Assembly: GCA_029027985.1 (NCBI GenBank)
Contig: CP119076.1
Span: 1,178,001 to 1,242,000 of the forward strand
Source: Klebsiella aerogenes
GTDB taxonomy: Bacteria > Pseudomonadota > Gammaproteobacteria > Enterobacterales > Enterobacteriaceae
Length of the DNA: 64,000 bases
Reading direction: 5' to 3'
The position numbers and the translations under genes are program-made. Below the pieces are notes generated by a model. The model worked only from the letters and a program-made list of their open reading frames with translations. It ran no database searches and was not told where the DNA came from. Below are positions 19,146 to 34,150 of the stretch, piece by piece (position 1 is the stretch's first letter; each line of letters opens with the position of its first letter).

Positions 19146-21719
19146 ATGCGTCTGGATCGTCTTACTAATAAATTCCAGCTTGCTCTCGCCGATGCCCAGT
19201 CGCTAGCACTCGGGCACGACAACCAATTCATCGAACCACTTCATCTAATGAGCGCCTTGCTGAATCAGGAAGGGGGATCGGTACATCCTTTATTAACCTC
19301 GGCAGGTGTCAACGCCGTGGCGTTACGTAGCCAAATCGAACAGGCGCTGAGCCGTTTACCGCAGGTAGAAGGTACCGGCGGTGACGTGCAGCCGTCTCAG
19401 GATCTGGTGCGTATTCTCAATCTTTGCGACAAGTTGGCGCAAAAGAGAAAGGATAACTTTATTTCGTCAGAACTGTTCGTTCTGGCGGCGCTTGAATCAC
19501 GCGGTACGCTAACCGACCTGCTGAAATCCGCCGGAGCAACAACCGCCAATGTGACTCAGGCGATTGAACAAATGCGCGGAGGTGAAAGCGTGAACGATCA
19601 GGGTGCCGAAGACCAACGTCAGGCATTGAAAAAATTTACCGTCGATCTGACCGAACGGGCCGAACAAGGCAAACTGGACCCGGTGATCGGCCGTGATGAA
19701 GAAATCCGCCGTACCATCCAGGTACTGCAGCGCCGTACCAAAAACAACCCGGTGCTGATTGGCGAACCTGGGGTCGGTAAAACGGCGATCGTTGAAGGTC
19801 TAGCGCAGCGTATCGTCAATGGCGAAGTACCGGAAGGGCTGAAAGGCCGTCGGGTATTGGCGCTGGATATGGGCGCGCTGGTGGCCGGGGCGAAATATCG
19901 CGGCGAGTTTGAAGAGCGCCTGAAAGGTGTGCTGAACGACCTGGCGAAACAGGAAGGCAACGTCATCCTGTTTATCGATGAACTGCATACGATGGTCGGC
20001 GCAGGTAAAGCCGACGGCGCGATGGATGCTGGCAACATGCTGAAACCAGCCCTGGCGCGCGGCGAGTTACACTGCGTTGGTGCGACTACGCTTGACGAAT
20101 ATCGCCAGTACATTGAAAAAGACGCCGCGCTGGAACGTCGTTTCCAGAAAGTGTTCGTTGCCGAGCCGACGGTAGAAGATACCATCGCCATTCTGCGTGG
20201 CCTGAAAGAACGCTATGAGCTGCACCACCACGTGCAGATCACTGATCCGGCAATCGTTGCGGCGGCGACGCTGTCTCATCGCTATATTGCCGACCGTCAG
20301 TTGCCGGATAAAGCGATCGACCTTATTGATGAAGCGGCATCCAGTATCCGGATGCAGATTGATTCTAAACCGGAAGAGCTCGACCGCCTCGATCGTCGCA
20401 TCATCCAGCTTAAGCTGGAACAACAAGCGCTGAAGAAAGAGGCCGATGAGGCGAGCCTGAAGCGTCTCGATATGCTTAACGAAGAGTTGGCGGATAAAGA
20501 ACGTCAGTACTCGGTATTGGAAGAAGAGTGGAAAGCAGAGAAAGCATCGCTCTCTGGTACGCAGACCATTAAAGCCGAACTGGAACAAGCTAAAATCGCT
20601 ATCGAACAAGCGCGTCGTCTTGGTGACCTTGCGCGGATGTCCGAACTGCAGTACGGCAAAATTCCAGAGCTGGAAAAGCAGCTGGCGGCGGCCACGCAGT
20701 CTGAAGGCAAAACGATGCGTCTGTTACGTAACAAAGTTACGGATGCGGAGATTGCTGAAGTATTGGCGCGCTGGACCGGTATTCCGGTGGCGCGAATGAT
20801 GGAAAGCGAGCGAGAAAAACTGCTGCGTATGGAGCAGGATTTGCATCATCGTGTGATTGGCCAGGATGAGGCGGTTGAAGCGGTATCGAACGCCATTCGC
20901 CGTAGCCGTGCCGGGTTGTCGGACCCGAACCGGCCGATTGGTTCGTTCCTGTTCCTCGGCCCGACCGGGGTGGGTAAAACCGAGCTTTGCAAAACGCTGG
21001 CTAACTTTATGTTCGATAGCGACGACGCGATGGTGCGTATCGACATGTCCGAGTTTATGGAAAAACACTCGGTCTCGCGTCTGGTCGGCGCGCCTCCGGG
21101 ATATGTTGGCTATGAAGAGGGCGGCTACCTGACCGAAGCGGTTCGTCGTCGTCCTTATTCCGTCATCCTGCTGGATGAAGTGGAAAAAGCGCATCCGGAT
21201 GTGTTCAACATACTACTGCAGGTGCTTGACGATGGTCGTCTGACCGACGGGCAGGGGAGAACGGTCGACTTCCGTAATACGGTCGTCATCATGACCTCTA
21301 ACCTTGGTTCCGACCTCATTCAGGAACGTTTCGGCGAACTGGACTACGGTCATATGAAGGATCTGGTGCTTGGCGTGGTTAGCCAGAGCTTCCGTCCGGA
21401 GTTTATCAACCGTATAGATGAAGTGGTGGTCTTCCATCCGTTGGGTGAAAAACACATTGCTTCTATCGCGCAGATCCAGCTGCAGCGTTTGTATAAACGT
21501 CTGGAAGAACGCGGCTATGAAGTGCATATGTCCGACGAGGCGCTGAAACTGCTGAGTGAAAATGGCTACGACCCGGTATATGGCGCGCGTCCATTGAAGC
21601 GTGCAATCCAGCAGCAGATAGAGAACCCGTTAGCCCAGCAAATCCTTTCTGGTGAGCTGGTTCCGGGGAAAACGGTTGAGCTGGTGGTTAAAAACGACCA
21701 TATCGTGGCAGTGCAGTAA
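19146..21719 (+). CDS. clpB: ClpB, protein disaggregase (Hsp104 family)
   Basis: ClpB is a hexameric AAA+ motor that, with DnaK-DnaJ-GrpE, pulls proteins from aggregates after heat stress. The 857 residues match E. coli: an N domain (1-145), AAA-1 with Walker A GEPGVGKT, the coiled-coil middle domain (about 410-525), and AAA-2 with Walker [10 protein letters not shown] chose the ATG at 19146 ([10 protein letters not shown]) rather than the upstream in-frame start at 19134. A GTG at codon 149 with GGAGG seven bases before it marks the known internal start for the short isoform lacking the N domain. A sigma-32 promoter precedes the gene. Confidence 0.97.
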   Translation: MRLDRLTNKFQLALADAQSLALGHDNQFIEPLHLMSALLNQEGGSVHPLLTSAGVNAVALRSQIEQALSRLPQVEGTGGDVQPSQDLVRILNLCDKLAQKRKDNFISSELFVLAALESRGTLTDLLKSAGATTANVTQAIEQMRGGESVNDQGAEDQRQALKKFTVDLTERAEQGKLDPVIGRDEEIRRTIQVLQRRTKNNPVLIGEPGVGKTAIVEGLAQRIVNGEVPEGLKGRRVLALDMGALVAGAKYRGEFEERLKGVLNDLAKQEGNVILFIDELHTMVGAGKADGAMDAGNMLKPALARGELHCVGATTLDEYRQYIEKDAALERRFQKVFVAEPTVEDTIAILRGLKERYELHHHVQITDPAIVAAATLSHRYIADRQLPDKAIDLIDEAASSIRMQIDSKPEELDRLDRRIIQLKLEQQALKKEADEASLKRLDMLNEELADKERQYSVLEEEWKAEKASLSGTQTIKAELEQAKIAIEQARRLGDLARMSELQYGKIPELEKQLAAATQSEGKTMRLLRNKVTDAEIAEVLARWTGIPVARMMESEREKLLRMEQDLHHRVIGQDEAVEAVSNAIRRSRAGLSDPNRPIGSFLFLGPTGVGKTELCKTLANFMFDSDDAMVRIDMSEFMEKHSVSRLVGAPPGYVGYEEGGYLTEAVRRRPYSVILLDEVEKAHPDVFNILLQVLDDGRLTDGQGRTVDFRNTVVIMTSNLGSDLIQERFGELDYGHMKDLVLGVVSQSFRPEFINRIDEVVVFHPLGEKHIASIAQIQLQRLYKRLEERGYEVHMSDEALKLLSENGYDPVYGARPLKRAIQQQIENPLAQQILSGELVPGKTVELVVKNDHIVAVQ

Positions 21720-21734
21720 GTCACAAAACGACAA

Positions 21735-21760
21735 AAACGGGCCCAATGGGCTCGTTTTTG
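21735..21760 (+). terminator. Rho-independent terminator of clpB
   Basis: An 8-bp stem (21737-21744 with 21748-21755) with loop AAT runs into TTTTTG, 17 bases after the clpB stop. Confidence 0.85.
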
Positions 21761-21842
21761 TTTAAAAACCAGGCAAGAATTAAAGTCTCAATGGTGATTT
21801 GGGTGAAAAGTGAGCGGTTGAATTGTTTTTTCGAATTTATGC

Positions 21843-22040
21843 TTGTCACTTCAGAATTACTCCCTATAATGCGCCACCACTGACACGGAACAACGGCAAA
21901 CAAGCCGCCGGGCCAGCGAGGTTCTCCTGAGAATCTCGACAGAGAAAAGCGAAATTAAACGCTTGACTCTGAAAGAGGAAAGCGTAATATACGCCACCTC
22001 GCGACAGAGCGCTAAAGCGCGTCGCACCTGCTCTTTAACA
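21843..22040 (+). promoter_or_regulatory. rRNA operon promoters P1 and P2 with boxA
   Basis: P1 is TTGTCA (21843-21848), a 16-base spacer and TATAAT (21865-21870) followed by a GC-rich discriminator. P2 is TTGACT (21963-21968), a 16-base spacer and TAATAT (21985-21990). The antitermination element boxA, TGCTCTTTAACA, lies at 22029-22040. An AT-rich stretch before P1 is a likely UP element. A second boxA-like sequence in the 16S-23S spacer starts at 23945. The layout is that of enterobacterial rrn leaders, with stringent and growth-rate control expected. Confidence 0.92.
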
Positions 22041-22172
22041 ATTTATCAGACAATCTGTGTGGGCACTCAAAGTGACATGGATTCTTAACGTCCTCGGACG
22101 AAAAATGAATACCAAGTCTCTGAGTGAACATACGTAATTCATTACGAAGTTTAATTCACGAGCATCAAACTT

Positions 22173-23712
<1,540 letters not shown>

Positions 23713-23796
23713 CCTGAAAGAACCTGCCTTTGTAGTGCTCACACAGATTGTCTGATGAAAAGTAAATAGCAAGGCGTCTTGCGATTGAGACTTCAC

Positions 23797-23872
23797 GTCC
23801 CCTTCGTCTAGAGGCCCAGGACACCGCCCTTTCACGGCGGTAACAGGGGTTCGAATCCCCTAGGGGACGCCA
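23797..23872 (+). tRNA. gltW: tRNA-Glu (anticodon TTC)
   Basis: A 76-base tRNA with an encoded CCA end. The acceptor stem GTCCCCT pairs with AGGGGAC. The anticodon stem CCGCC/GGCGG closes the loop CTTTCAC with anticodon TTC at 23831-23833, and the T arm has GTTCGAATC. It sits in the 16S-23S spacer, as in rrnG-type operons next to clpB. Confidence 0.98.
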
Positions 23873-24063
23873 CTTGCTGGTTTGTGAGTGAAAGTCGCCG
23901 ACCTCAGTATCTCAAAACTTACCTTCGGGTGATGTTTGAGATATTTGCTCTTTAAAAATCTGGATCAAGCTGAAAATTGAAACGACACACCATTAATGGT
24001 GTGTTCGAGTCTCTCAAATTTTCGCGACACGAGCATGTTTTACGAAACATCTTCGGGTTGTGA

Positions 24064-26968
<2,905 letters not shown>

Positions 26969-27059
26969 ACAACGCCGAAGCTGTTTTGGCGATTTGAGAC
27001 GATTTTCAGCGTGATACAGATTAATCGATGCGTCCAGGAGACGTGTTGATAACAGAATT

Positions 27060-27179
27060 TGCCTGGCGGCGATAGCGCGGTGGTCCCACCTGACCCCATG
27101 CCGAACTCAGAAGTGAAACGCCGTAGCGCCGATGGTAGTGTGGGGTCTCCCCATGTGAGAGTAGGGAACTGCCAGGCAT
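27060..27179 (+). rRNA. rrf: 5S ribosomal RNA
   Basis: The 120-base gene starts TGCCTGGCGGC and ends GCCAGGCAT, which pair as helix I. It contains the conserved CCGAACTCAGAAGTGAAAC segment. Confidence 0.98.
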
Positions 27180-27188
27180 CAAACAAAG

Positions 27189-27226
27189 CAAAAGGCTCAG
27201 TCGAAAGACTGGGCCTTTTGTTTTTG
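27189..27226 (+). terminator. Terminator of the rRNA operon
   Basis: A 14-bp stem (27189-27202 with 27207-27220, including a T-G pair) with loop GAAA is followed by a T tract, ten bases after 5S. Confidence 0.92.
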
Positions 27227-27254
27227 TATTTTTTGGACAACTGCGTCGTCGCCT

Positions 27255-27325
27255 CCCCGGTGCGCTGCGCTTACCGGGGCTACGGGCCCTGTAGCCCGGA
27301 CAAGGTGCATAGCACCGCCTCCGGG
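27255..27325 (+). repeat. REP/BIME-like palindrome pair
   Basis: Two imperfect palindromes (27255-27279, CCCCGGT/ACCGGGG; 27295-27325, CCCGGA/TCCGGG) are linked by an inverted GGGCTAC/GTAGCCC. This is the architecture of enterobacterial REP units arranged as a BIME. It lies between the rRNA terminator and kgtP. The 27326-27462 stretch beyond it holds no gene I can support. Confidence 0.75.
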
Positions 27326-27462
27326 GAAACCCTGCCATACCGTTCCATTACCTTCATTCAAAGCAACATAAAACCCCGTCGTTGTACCCACTTCGCCATA
27401 ATTCTCTTTTTCATTGCTCATGCGCTGGCGTTAATCGCGAAAACTGGCGTTACGAAAAAAAA

Positions 27463-27478
27463 TGTGAATACAATCACA
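27463..27478 (+). promoter_or_regulatory. CRP site upstream of kgtP
   Basis: TGTGAATACAATCACA fits TGTGA-N6-TCACA perfectly. A possible -10 element TAACAT (27500-27505) would place CRP at about -41.5. Promoter placement is uncertain because the region is very AT-rich. Catabolite control of alpha-ketoglutarate uptake is plausible. Confidence 0.65.
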
Positions 27479-27585
27479 TATAAATAAATAACAATTATAT
27501 AACATTTGCGTCACTAATTAATTTGTCCGAGTGACGTGTCACGCCCGACGAGGCAGATTACAGTCTTTGCTGGAGCAAAATTATA

Positions 27586-28884
27586 ATGACAGAAAGTAGC
27601 ATTAACGAGCAGGGCTCCCTGGAGCAGGGGGATACCCGGCGCCGGATATGGGCAATTGTTGGCGCATCTTCAGGGAACCTGGTGGAATGGTTTGATTTCT
27701 ATGTCTACTCATTTTGCTCACTCTATTTTGCGCATATCTTCTTCCCTTCAGGAAATACCACGACCCAATTGTTACAAACTGCCGGGGTGTTTGCCGCCGG
27801 ATTTCTGATGCGCCCTATCGGCGGTTGGTTGTTTGGTCGTATTGCTGACCGTCGCGGACGCAAAGCCTCAATGCTGATATCGGTTTGCATGATGTGCTTT
27901 GGTTCGCTGGTCATCGCTTGCCTGCCGGGGTATGCCACTATCGGTACCTGGGCTCCGGCGCTGCTGCTGCTGGCGCGTTTGTTCCAGGGCCTGTCTGTTG
28001 GTGGGGAATACGGCACTAGTGCGACCTACATGAGTGAAGTTGCGGTCGAAGGAAAGAAAGGTTTCTACGCTTCATTCCAGTACGTCACCTTAATCGGTGG
28101 TCAGCTGCTGGCGGTGCTGGTTGTTGTTGCGCTGCAGCAGATCCTGAGCGATGAAGATCTGCACGCCTGGGGATGGCGTATTCCCTTTGCGCTGGGGGCG
28201 GTGCTGGCCATTGTTGCTCTGTGGTTGCGTCGTCAACTGGATGAAACGTCGAAACAGGAGACTCGCGCGCTGAAAGAAGCGGGTTCTTTTAAAGGTTTGT
28301 GGCGCAATCGCCGGGCTTTTGTAATGGTGCTGGGCTTCACCGCCGCGGGTTCGCTGACCTTCTACACCTTCACGACCTATATGCAAAAGTATCTGGTCAA
28401 TACTGCGGGGATGTCAGCCAGCACCGCCAGCATGATTATGACGGCGGCGCTTTTCGTTTATATGCTGGTACAGCCACTGTTTGGCGCATTCTCGGATAAA
28501 GTTGGCCGTCGCACCTCAATGCTGTGCTTCGGCGTACTGGCGACACTATTCACTGTACCGATCCTTAGCGCGCTGCAGAACGTCAGCTCGCCGTATGCGG
28601 CCTTTGCTCTGGTGATTTGCGCGCTATTGATCGTCAGCTTCTACACATCCATCAGTGGGATCCTGAAGGCGGAAATGTTCCCGGCTCAGGTCCGCGCACT
28701 GGGTGTTGGCTTATCTTATGCGGTAGCGAACGCGCTGTTTGGCGGTTCGGCGGAATACGTGGCGCTGTCGCTCAAATCTGCAGGTATTGAGCACGCCTTC
28801 TACTGGTATGTGACGGTGATGGCGGCGATTGCTTTCCTGGTCTCCCTGATGCTGCATGGCAAGGGGAAAGGCCTGCGTTTGTAG
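27586..28884 (+). CDS. kgtP: KgtP, alpha-ketoglutarate:H+ symporter
   Basis: A 432-residue major facilitator protein of the metabolite:H+ symporter family, the same length as E. coli KgtP. Twelve membrane segments are predicted. The [10 protein letters not shown] loop between helices 2 and 3, the SVGGEYG motif and the LRRQLDET region after helix 6 are family signatures. It imports 2-oxoglutarate across the inner membrane. A CRP site lies 110 bases upstream, and yfiM converges on it with a two-base gap. Confidence 0.95.
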   Translation: MTESSINEQGSLEQGDTRRRIWAIVGASSGNLVEWFDFYVYSFCSLYFAHIFFPSGNTTTQLLQTAGVFAAGFLMRPIGGWLFGRIADRRGRKASMLISVCMMCFGSLVIACLPGYATIGTWAPALLLLARLFQGLSVGGEYGTSATYMSEVAVEGKKGFYASFQYVTLIGGQLLAVLVVVALQQILSDEDLHAWGWRIPFALGAVLAIVALWLRRQLDETSKQETRALKEAGSFKGLWRNRRAFVMVLGFTAAGSLTFYTFTTYMQKYLVNTAGMSASTASMIMTAALFVYMLVQPLFGAFSDKVGRRTSMLCFGVLATLFTVPILSALQNVSSPYAAFALVICALLIVSFYTSISGILKAEMFPAQVRALGVGLSYAVANALFGGSAEYVALSLKSAGIEHAFYWYVTVMAAIAFLVSLMLHGKGKGLRL

Positions 28885-28886
28885 TG

Positions 28887-29210
28887 TTAATGATGCGCCA
28901 GCTGCCACACCGCATAGCCGGTGGTGGCGCCGGCGACATCCCAGGCGAAATCCTTCCAGCTCCAGCCGCTCCCCGCCGGGCGGCTGTCCCATAATTCTTT
29001 TGATGCCCCCAAACCGACGGAAAACATCAGACCGATCGCGGCGCTGCGGTCGCGGCTGTATCCCTGATGTTGGGCATACTCGTTGCCGGCAGCGGAAAGC
29101 ATTGCTGAGGCGAGGAAGTGCTGGGCTTTGTCCTGGCCACTCCAGGCGTCGTTCGCCATATGGCTGCAACCGCTAAGCAGTAAAGGGGCGATAATCACAA
29201 GATGGCGCAT
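28887..29210 (-). CDS. yfiM: YfiM, putative lipoprotein (DUF2279-like)
   Basis: The 107-residue protein has a short signal sequence with lipobox LLSGC (C15), followed by a DKAQHF motif and two weakly hydrophobic glycine-rich helices. The length and sequence match E. coli YfiM, whose role is unknown. It follows pssA, but a terminator at 29222 separates the two. Confidence 0.9.
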   Translation of the reverse strand: MRHLVIIAPLLLSGCSHMANDAWSGQDKAQHFLASAMLSAAGNEYAQHQGYSRDRSAAIGLMFSVGLGASKELWDSRPAGSGWSWKDFAWDVAGATTGYAVWQLAHH

Positions 29211-29221
29211 AATTCTTCCTG

Positions 29222-29246
29222 AAAAAAAAGCCCCGTAAAACGGGGC
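29222..29246 (-). terminator. Rho-independent terminator of pssA
   Basis: A 6-bp GC stem (29230-29235 with 29241-29246) is followed on the minus strand by eight T, directly after pssA and before yfiM. Confidence 0.85.
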
Positions 29247-29252
29247 ATTGAT

Positions 29253-30608
29253 TTAGAGAATGCGGCTGATCAGTCGGTCGATGCGAATACGTCGTAGGCG
29301 ACGTATCAACTTCTTCACCTTCACCGGATACTCAGCGATGCTTTGTAGATCGCGGTAGTGCTTCACCACCGTAGTATGGGTACGGATAAGCTTAAGCTCC
29401 TTTTCCCGCATCTCGCGCAGCTGATGCTTAGGATCGTGGATAAGCACGGCATTTTCTAAATCGAGACGCCAGGCGCGCGGGTTGAGGTTGTTGCCGGTAA
29501 GCAGCATCCATTCGTCGTCAACCCACATACCTTTCAGGTGATAACTGTTATCGTCATCTTTCCACAACCGCACGATCAACTGATCGGTATTCACATAATA
29601 TTGCAGACGGCTCAGGAAGCGGCGTAGGTTAATTTCATACAGATAAGGCAGCGCGCCGATGATTTTAAACGGCTGATCTTCCGGTATATAGAAATCGTTC
29701 GCGGTTTTATCGCCGACGATAATTTCCACTTTTTTGCCGCTGCGCAGTAGAGAAATAATATTTCTGACCAGTACGGCAGGTAGGTTGAAGTATGGCGTGC
29801 AGATCGTCAGTTTGTGCTCGGCGCACGGCATCAGGTGGAAGATAGTCTTATTGAGCATGCTCGATTTACCGAGCCCGACCAGCGGCGTAACCGACAGGTG
29901 GTCTTCATCGGCGTTGCCGACGAAATGATAGCCGCTCTCGCGCAGATCCTGGCGATACTGGCGAATATCATTTTTAATTTCCGGGCTTTTCGGCCTGTCC
30001 GGGCGATCGAGACGATTCACGCCGCGGCCCTGTACCAGGTTCTGCTCAACCCAGTCGAACATGACATCGGCCATCTTAGCGTTGCGGATACATTGATAGC
30101 GATCGTAGCGATATTTATCGTGCTGATGCAGATACACATCATTCAGACTGGCGCCGCTGTAGATAACGCTGTCATCGATGATGAAACCTTTAAAATGGAG
30201 TACGCCAAGCGCTTCCCGGGTATTGACCGGAACGCCATAGACCGGGATATCGACTCCAGGGTTTTCATGGGCCATACGGCAGTACCAATCCGCATTGGTA
30301 TTGGAGGCCGCAGCGCCGATGCGGCCGCGCTGGGCGCGATGCCAGTCAACCAGCACGCGCACATCCAGTTCCGGGCGCTGACGCTTGGCGTCATACAGGG
30401 CTTGCAGTATTCCTTTTCCGCCATCATCTTGCTCAAGGTAGAGCGCAATAATGCAAATACGCTGGGTGGCGTGGGCTATCTTTGCCAGTAGCGCCTGGCG
30501 AAAATCGGCCGGCGCATAGAAGAACTCGATATCATCAACTGACTGAGAGAGCTTAGGGAGTTGGGCAAGGTGTTGTTGATGTTTATTTCGCTTAAATTTT
30601 GACAACAT
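29253..30608 (-). CDS. pssA: PssA, CDP-diacylglycerol-serine O-phosphatidyltransferase
   Basis: PssA makes phosphatidylserine, the precursor of phosphatidylethanolamine. The 451 residues equal E. coli PssA, a peripheral enzyme of the phospholipase D superfamily, with two HKD-type motifs (VLHFKGFIIDD and YHLKGMWVDDEW) and a basic C-terminal tail RRLRRIRIDRLISRIL. The frame is open 32 codons upstream, but the ATG at 30608 gives the conserved MLSKFKRNKHQQHL start. It lies 95 bases after patZ. Confidence 0.97.
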   Translation of the reverse strand: MLSKFKRNKHQQHLAQLPKLSQSVDDIEFFYAPADFRQALLAKIAHATQRICIIALYLEQDDGGKGILQALYDAKRQRPELDVRVLVDWHRAQRGRIGAAASNTNADWYCRMAHENPGVDIPVYGVPVNTREALGVLHFKGFIIDDSVIYSGASLNDVYLHQHDKYRYDRYQCIRNAKMADVMFDWVEQNLVQGRGVNRLDRPDRPKSPEIKNDIRQYRQDLRESGYHFVGNADEDHLSVTPLVGLGKSSMLNKTIFHLMPCAEHKLTICTPYFNLPAVLVRNIISLLRSGKKVEIIVGDKTANDFYIPEDQPFKIIGALPYLYEINLRRFLSRLQYYVNTDQLIVRLWKDDDNSYHLKGMWVDDEWMLLTGNNLNPRAWRLDLENAVLIHDPKHQLREMREKELKLIRTHTTVVKHYRDLQSIAEYPVKVKKLIRRLRRIRIDRLISRIL

Positions 30609-30703
30609 CACAGTGCGTTTCTTCTCTGTTATTGAAGGGTCTTCTGTACCATGCAGACGACGTAAGCGGGCAATAATACCATCACTACCCGCTAATGTGG
30701 TCA

Positions 30704-33379
30704 TTAATTGCTGTGACTTGTCACCGAATGTAACGTATTCAGCGCAAGCGACAGGCTGACAATGCCGTCTTCCAGCTGGATATCCACCGCAAAGCCAAGC
30801 TTTCTGGCAAGGCCTATCATGCCACGGTTATTTGGCATGGTGATCCCGTTTAAGCGCTGCAATCCATGGCTCTGCGTGTAGGTGATCAGCTTTTCCAGCA
30901 GCCGGCGGCCGAGGCCTAATCCCTTCAGATCGGAGCGGACCAGCACGGCGAACTCGGCATCAATATTATCCGGATCGGAAATCGCTCTGGTGACGCCGAT
31001 GATCTCGCTGCCTTGTTCCACGGCGCGTACCGCGACAAACGCCATTTCTCGATCGTAGTCGATCTGCGTCATATTGGCTAAGTCGTCATGGGTAAATTCG
31101 TTGATCTCGCTAAAGTAGCGATAGTAGAGATCTTCTTTGGTCACCTTTTCGATAAAGGCCAATAGCTGGGGTTCATCTTCCGGCAGGATCGGCCGGAACA
31201 GGCAGCGCTCGCCGTTTTTCATCACCACCCACTCTTCCTGCTGCTGTGGGTAAGGCCTGATCGCCAACCGGCTTTCGCTGTCGCCGCTAAAGGGGGCCAG
31301 GCTGAGCGTAACGTCGAGGGCAGTGAATTCATGGCCGGAGGCGAGTAGGGGGTGAATATCCAGTCGTTGGATCTCCGGACAATCGACGATCAGGTTAGAG
31401 ACCTGTACCAGCAACTGGCTGAGGCCGGGAATATCCAACGGACGTAGCGCACTGCGTCCGCGGATCTTCTTACTTTTAATCGCCTGGATAACCAGATAGC
31501 GCGCCAGATTCATATTCAGCGGCGGCAGAGCGACCGCCGCCTGGTTCTCCGCCCGCCATTCGACACCACCTTCGCCGAGCATAATCAGCGGGCCGAAGAG
31601 CGGATCGTGCTCGACGACCACGCGAAGCTCCTGCGCTCCGGCGCGGTTTGCCATGCTCTGCACCAGCAGGCCGTGAATGCGCGCCTGCGGCCAGGCCATT
31701 TTCACACGATCGATAATGGCGTCCGCCGCCTGCTGTACTTCCGCGGCGGTACGCAGATAGAGCATGACCCCCTGAACTTCGGATTTATGCGGGATATCCG
31801 GCGAGCGCAGCTTCAGCGCCACCGGATAGCCAATCTGCTCGGCGATATGTACCGCTTCGGCGCTGTCGGCGGCAATCCAGGTAGGCAGCGTATGGATGCC
31901 ATAAGCGCGTAACACCGGGCTGACCTCATGGGTATCCAGCGAGGTGGCGCCTTCACTCAACGCGCGCTGCAATAGCGTGTGGGCTTCTGCGGTATTGGCG
32001 GTTAGCGTATCCGACAACACCGGAGTTTCCCGCAGCTGCTTTTGGTTGCGTCGGTATTCGACCATATGCATAAAGGCGGTAATGGTGCCTTCCGGTGTTC
32101 GATAGGTTGGAATACCGGCCTCGCTAAACAACCGCCGTGCCTCCTGGGAGGAGTATTCTCCGCACCAGTTAGTCAGCACTGTGACATATTTCCCGCGAGG
32201 GTGGCGCTTCAGAGCATCAATCAGCGCCAGCGCGCTTTCGGTACCCGGCGCCGCGGCGCTGGGGGAGTGGATCACCAGTAGCGCATCATAGTCCTGACTG
32301 TCGAGCAACACGTTCAGCGCATTGCGATAATGCTCGCTGCTGGCGTCATCGCGGAGATCTAAGGGGTTAGCCACCTCGACACCTGCTGGTAGCGCCTGTT
32401 TGAGCTGTTCACAGGTGGCGTCGCTAATCGTGGCGAGTTTGCCGTTGCGTAGCCACAGTTCGTCTAACGCCAGCGCCGCCGGCGCCGCGCCGTTGCTGAT
32501 AATCATCAGCTTTTCTCCGCGCAGTGGGCGCATATGGCTCAGGGTTTCAACGGCGGAGAACAGTTCGTGCGTATCCTGCACCCGCAGCAGACCCGCGCGC
32601 TGAATGGCGGCATCCCATGCGGGATCCATGCCTGAGTTTACGTGCAGCAGTTTCTGCGCCGCCGGACTGCGGCCGCTTTTAATCACCAGAATGGGTTTAT
32701 TGCGCGAAGCGCTACGGGCAGCGGACACGAAGCGTCGCGCATCGCTGAGATGTTCCAGGTAAAGCAGAATGGCGCTGGTTTTGCTATCGCGAGCAAGAAA
32801 ATCGAGCAGGTCGTCGACGTCGATATCAAGGCTATCACCCAGCGCGATAAAGTAGGAGAACCCCATCTCACGCTGCTGCGCCCAATCCAGAATAGTGTTA
32901 GAGACGGCGGCGGACTGTGAAATAAATGCCAGCTTGCCGCGCTGGATCGGTACCGGCGAGAAGCTGGCGTTCAAACCTTGCCACGGCGCCAGCAATCCTA
33001 AGCTGTTCGGGCCGAGCAGGCGCATCTGATAGCGAGCGGCGCATTCGAGCAACGCGGGATATTGCTCGGGTGGCGAGGAGAGAATAATGCAGGTTTTACA
33101 CCCTTTTTGCCCTAAGGCTTCGAGCAATTCAAGATTGCGTCGGGCGTTGGTACAGAGTACCGCCAGATCGGGCGTAAACGGCAGGCTGTCGATCGTCGGC
33201 CACGCCAGTACGCCAAGCACCGCTTTCCATGCGGGGGTGACCGGTAGGACCGGGCCGTTAAAACCGCCGGCCAACAGGTTGCGCATCATTAAATAACCAG
33301 CGCGCTGTGGTTTCATTGATGCGCCGATAACGGCGATCGACTTTGGCCGCAACAGTGCTTCCAGGCCTCGTTGGCTCAT
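30704..33379 (-). CDS. patZ: PatZ (Pka/YfiQ), protein lysine acetyltransferase
   Basis: The 891-residue protein (E. coli 886) joins an ADP-forming acyl-CoA synthetase-like part (CoA-binding domain from residue 1 with LLRPKSIAVIGAS, then ligase-CoA and ATP-grasp domains to about 700) to a C-terminal GNAT acetyltransferase domain (about 720-880, with VRSDLKGLGLGRRLLEKL as the acetyl-CoA loop). It acetylates and inactivates acetyl-CoA synthetase and other proteins. It follows tapT by 35 bases, so the two probably form an operon. In E. coli it is induced through cAMP-CRP. Confidence 0.95.
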   Translation of the reverse strand: MSQRGLEALLRPKSIAVIGASMKPQRAGYLMMRNLLAGGFNGPVLPVTPAWKAVLGVLAWPTIDSLPFTPDLAVLCTNARRNLELLEALGQKGCKTCIILSSPPEQYPALLECAARYQMRLLGPNSLGLLAPWQGLNASFSPVPIQRGKLAFISQSAAVSNTILDWAQQREMGFSYFIALGDSLDIDVDDLLDFLARDSKTSAILLYLEHLSDARRFVSAARSASRNKPILVIKSGRSPAAQKLLHVNSGMDPAWDAAIQRAGLLRVQDTHELFSAVETLSHMRPLRGEKLMIISNGAAPAALALDELWLRNGKLATISDATCEQLKQALPAGVEVANPLDLRDDASSEHYRNALNVLLDSQDYDALLVIHSPSAAAPGTESALALIDALKRHPRGKYVTVLTNWCGEYSSQEARRLFSEAGIPTYRTPEGTITAFMHMVEYRRNQKQLRETPVLSDTLTANTAEAHTLLQRALSEGATSLDTHEVSPVLRAYGIHTLPTWIAADSAEAVHIAEQIGYPVALKLRSPDIPHKSEVQGVMLYLRTAAEVQQAADAIIDRVKMAWPQARIHGLLVQSMANRAGAQELRVVVEHDPLFGPLIMLGEGGVEWRAENQAAVALPPLNMNLARYLVIQAIKSKKIRGRSALRPLDIPGLSQLLVQVSNLIVDCPEIQRLDIHPLLASGHEFTALDVTLSLAPFSGDSESRLAIRPYPQQQEEWVVMKNGERCLFRPILPEDEPQLLAFIEKVTKEDLYYRYFSEINEFTHDDLANMTQIDYDREMAFVAVRAVEQGSEIIGVTRAISDPDNIDAEFAVLVRSDLKGLGLGRRLLEKLITYTQSHGLQRLNGITMPNNRGMIGLARKLGFAVDIQLEDGIVSLSLALNTLHSVTSHSN

Positions 33380-33414
33380 ACCGGTCTCCTTTGATCCCCA
33401 GTGACCGAATGATT

Positions 33415-34113
33415 TTAAACGCTTTCTGCCTGTTGTGCTGTGATACTGCCCTTATGCTGCGTTTTTCCCGCCAGATAGCGACTTCTGAATAGACTAAAGT
33501 GCTCGCCAAGCGCGGCGGCAGCCTGAGCGTCACCGGCCAGATCCAGCAAGGCGATCGCGACTTCCGCCGTACAGTACTGGCCGTCGGCGTGGGCTTCGCG
33601 CAGATGATAGGCGGAAATACGCGACAGATCGACCGAGATAATCGGCAGCGCATCGAGGTAAGGGCTTTTACGAAACATTTTCCGTGCCTCCGTCCAGGTG
33701 CCGTCGAGCATGATAAACAGCGGCGGTTTACCGCCCGGCGGGGCGCTCAGCACCTGGCGATCCGGCCCGGCATAAGAGGCCGGGAAGACCACCATCGGTT
33801 GATAATCGGGGTTGGCGACCAGATCGAGCAGCGCCTGCGGCGGTTCGGTGCGCGACCATTGAAACGCTTCGGTGTTCGGCAGAATATCAGCGATAAGGCG
33901 TCCGGTATTGCTGGGTTTCATCGGCTCGGTATCGAACATCACCAGGCAAAAGCGGCTGTCGGCAGGGACAGGAGCCAGCGTCGCGCACAGACACTGCTTT
34001 AGCGGCAGCAGACAACGCTGGCAGCGACGGATACGGTTGCCGCGAGCAAGAAAAGGCCGGGTAGCGCGCGCGAGACGTTCGGCGCGAAGGCGAAGGACAG
34101 CGTTATCAATCAT
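33415..34113 (-). CDS. tapT: TapT (YfiP), tRNA acp3U47 aminocarboxypropyltransferase
   Basis: The 232-residue DTW-domain protein has the DGTWTEARKMF signature motif, a SPOUT-like core and an N-terminal zinc-knuckle-like cysteine set (CQRCLLPLKQCLC). E. coli TapT transfers the 3-amino-3-carboxypropyl group from SAM to U47 of tRNAs. Same length as in E. coli. It is upstream of patZ and downstream of trxC on the same strand. Confidence 0.93.
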   Translation of the reverse strand: MIDNAVLRLRAERLARATRPFLARGNRIRRCQRCLLPLKQCLCATLAPVPADSRFCLVMFDTEPMKPSNTGRLIADILPNTEAFQWSRTEPPQALLDLVANPDYQPMVVFPASYAGPDRQVLSAPPGGKPPLFIMLDGTWTEARKMFRKSPYLDALPIISVDLSRISAYHLREAHADGQYCTAEVAIALLDLAGDAQAAAALGEHFSLFRSRYLAGKTQHKGSITAQQAESV

Positions 34114-34150
34114 GGGAGTCGTTAGTGAAAAACGCTATTGTCGCAGAGGT

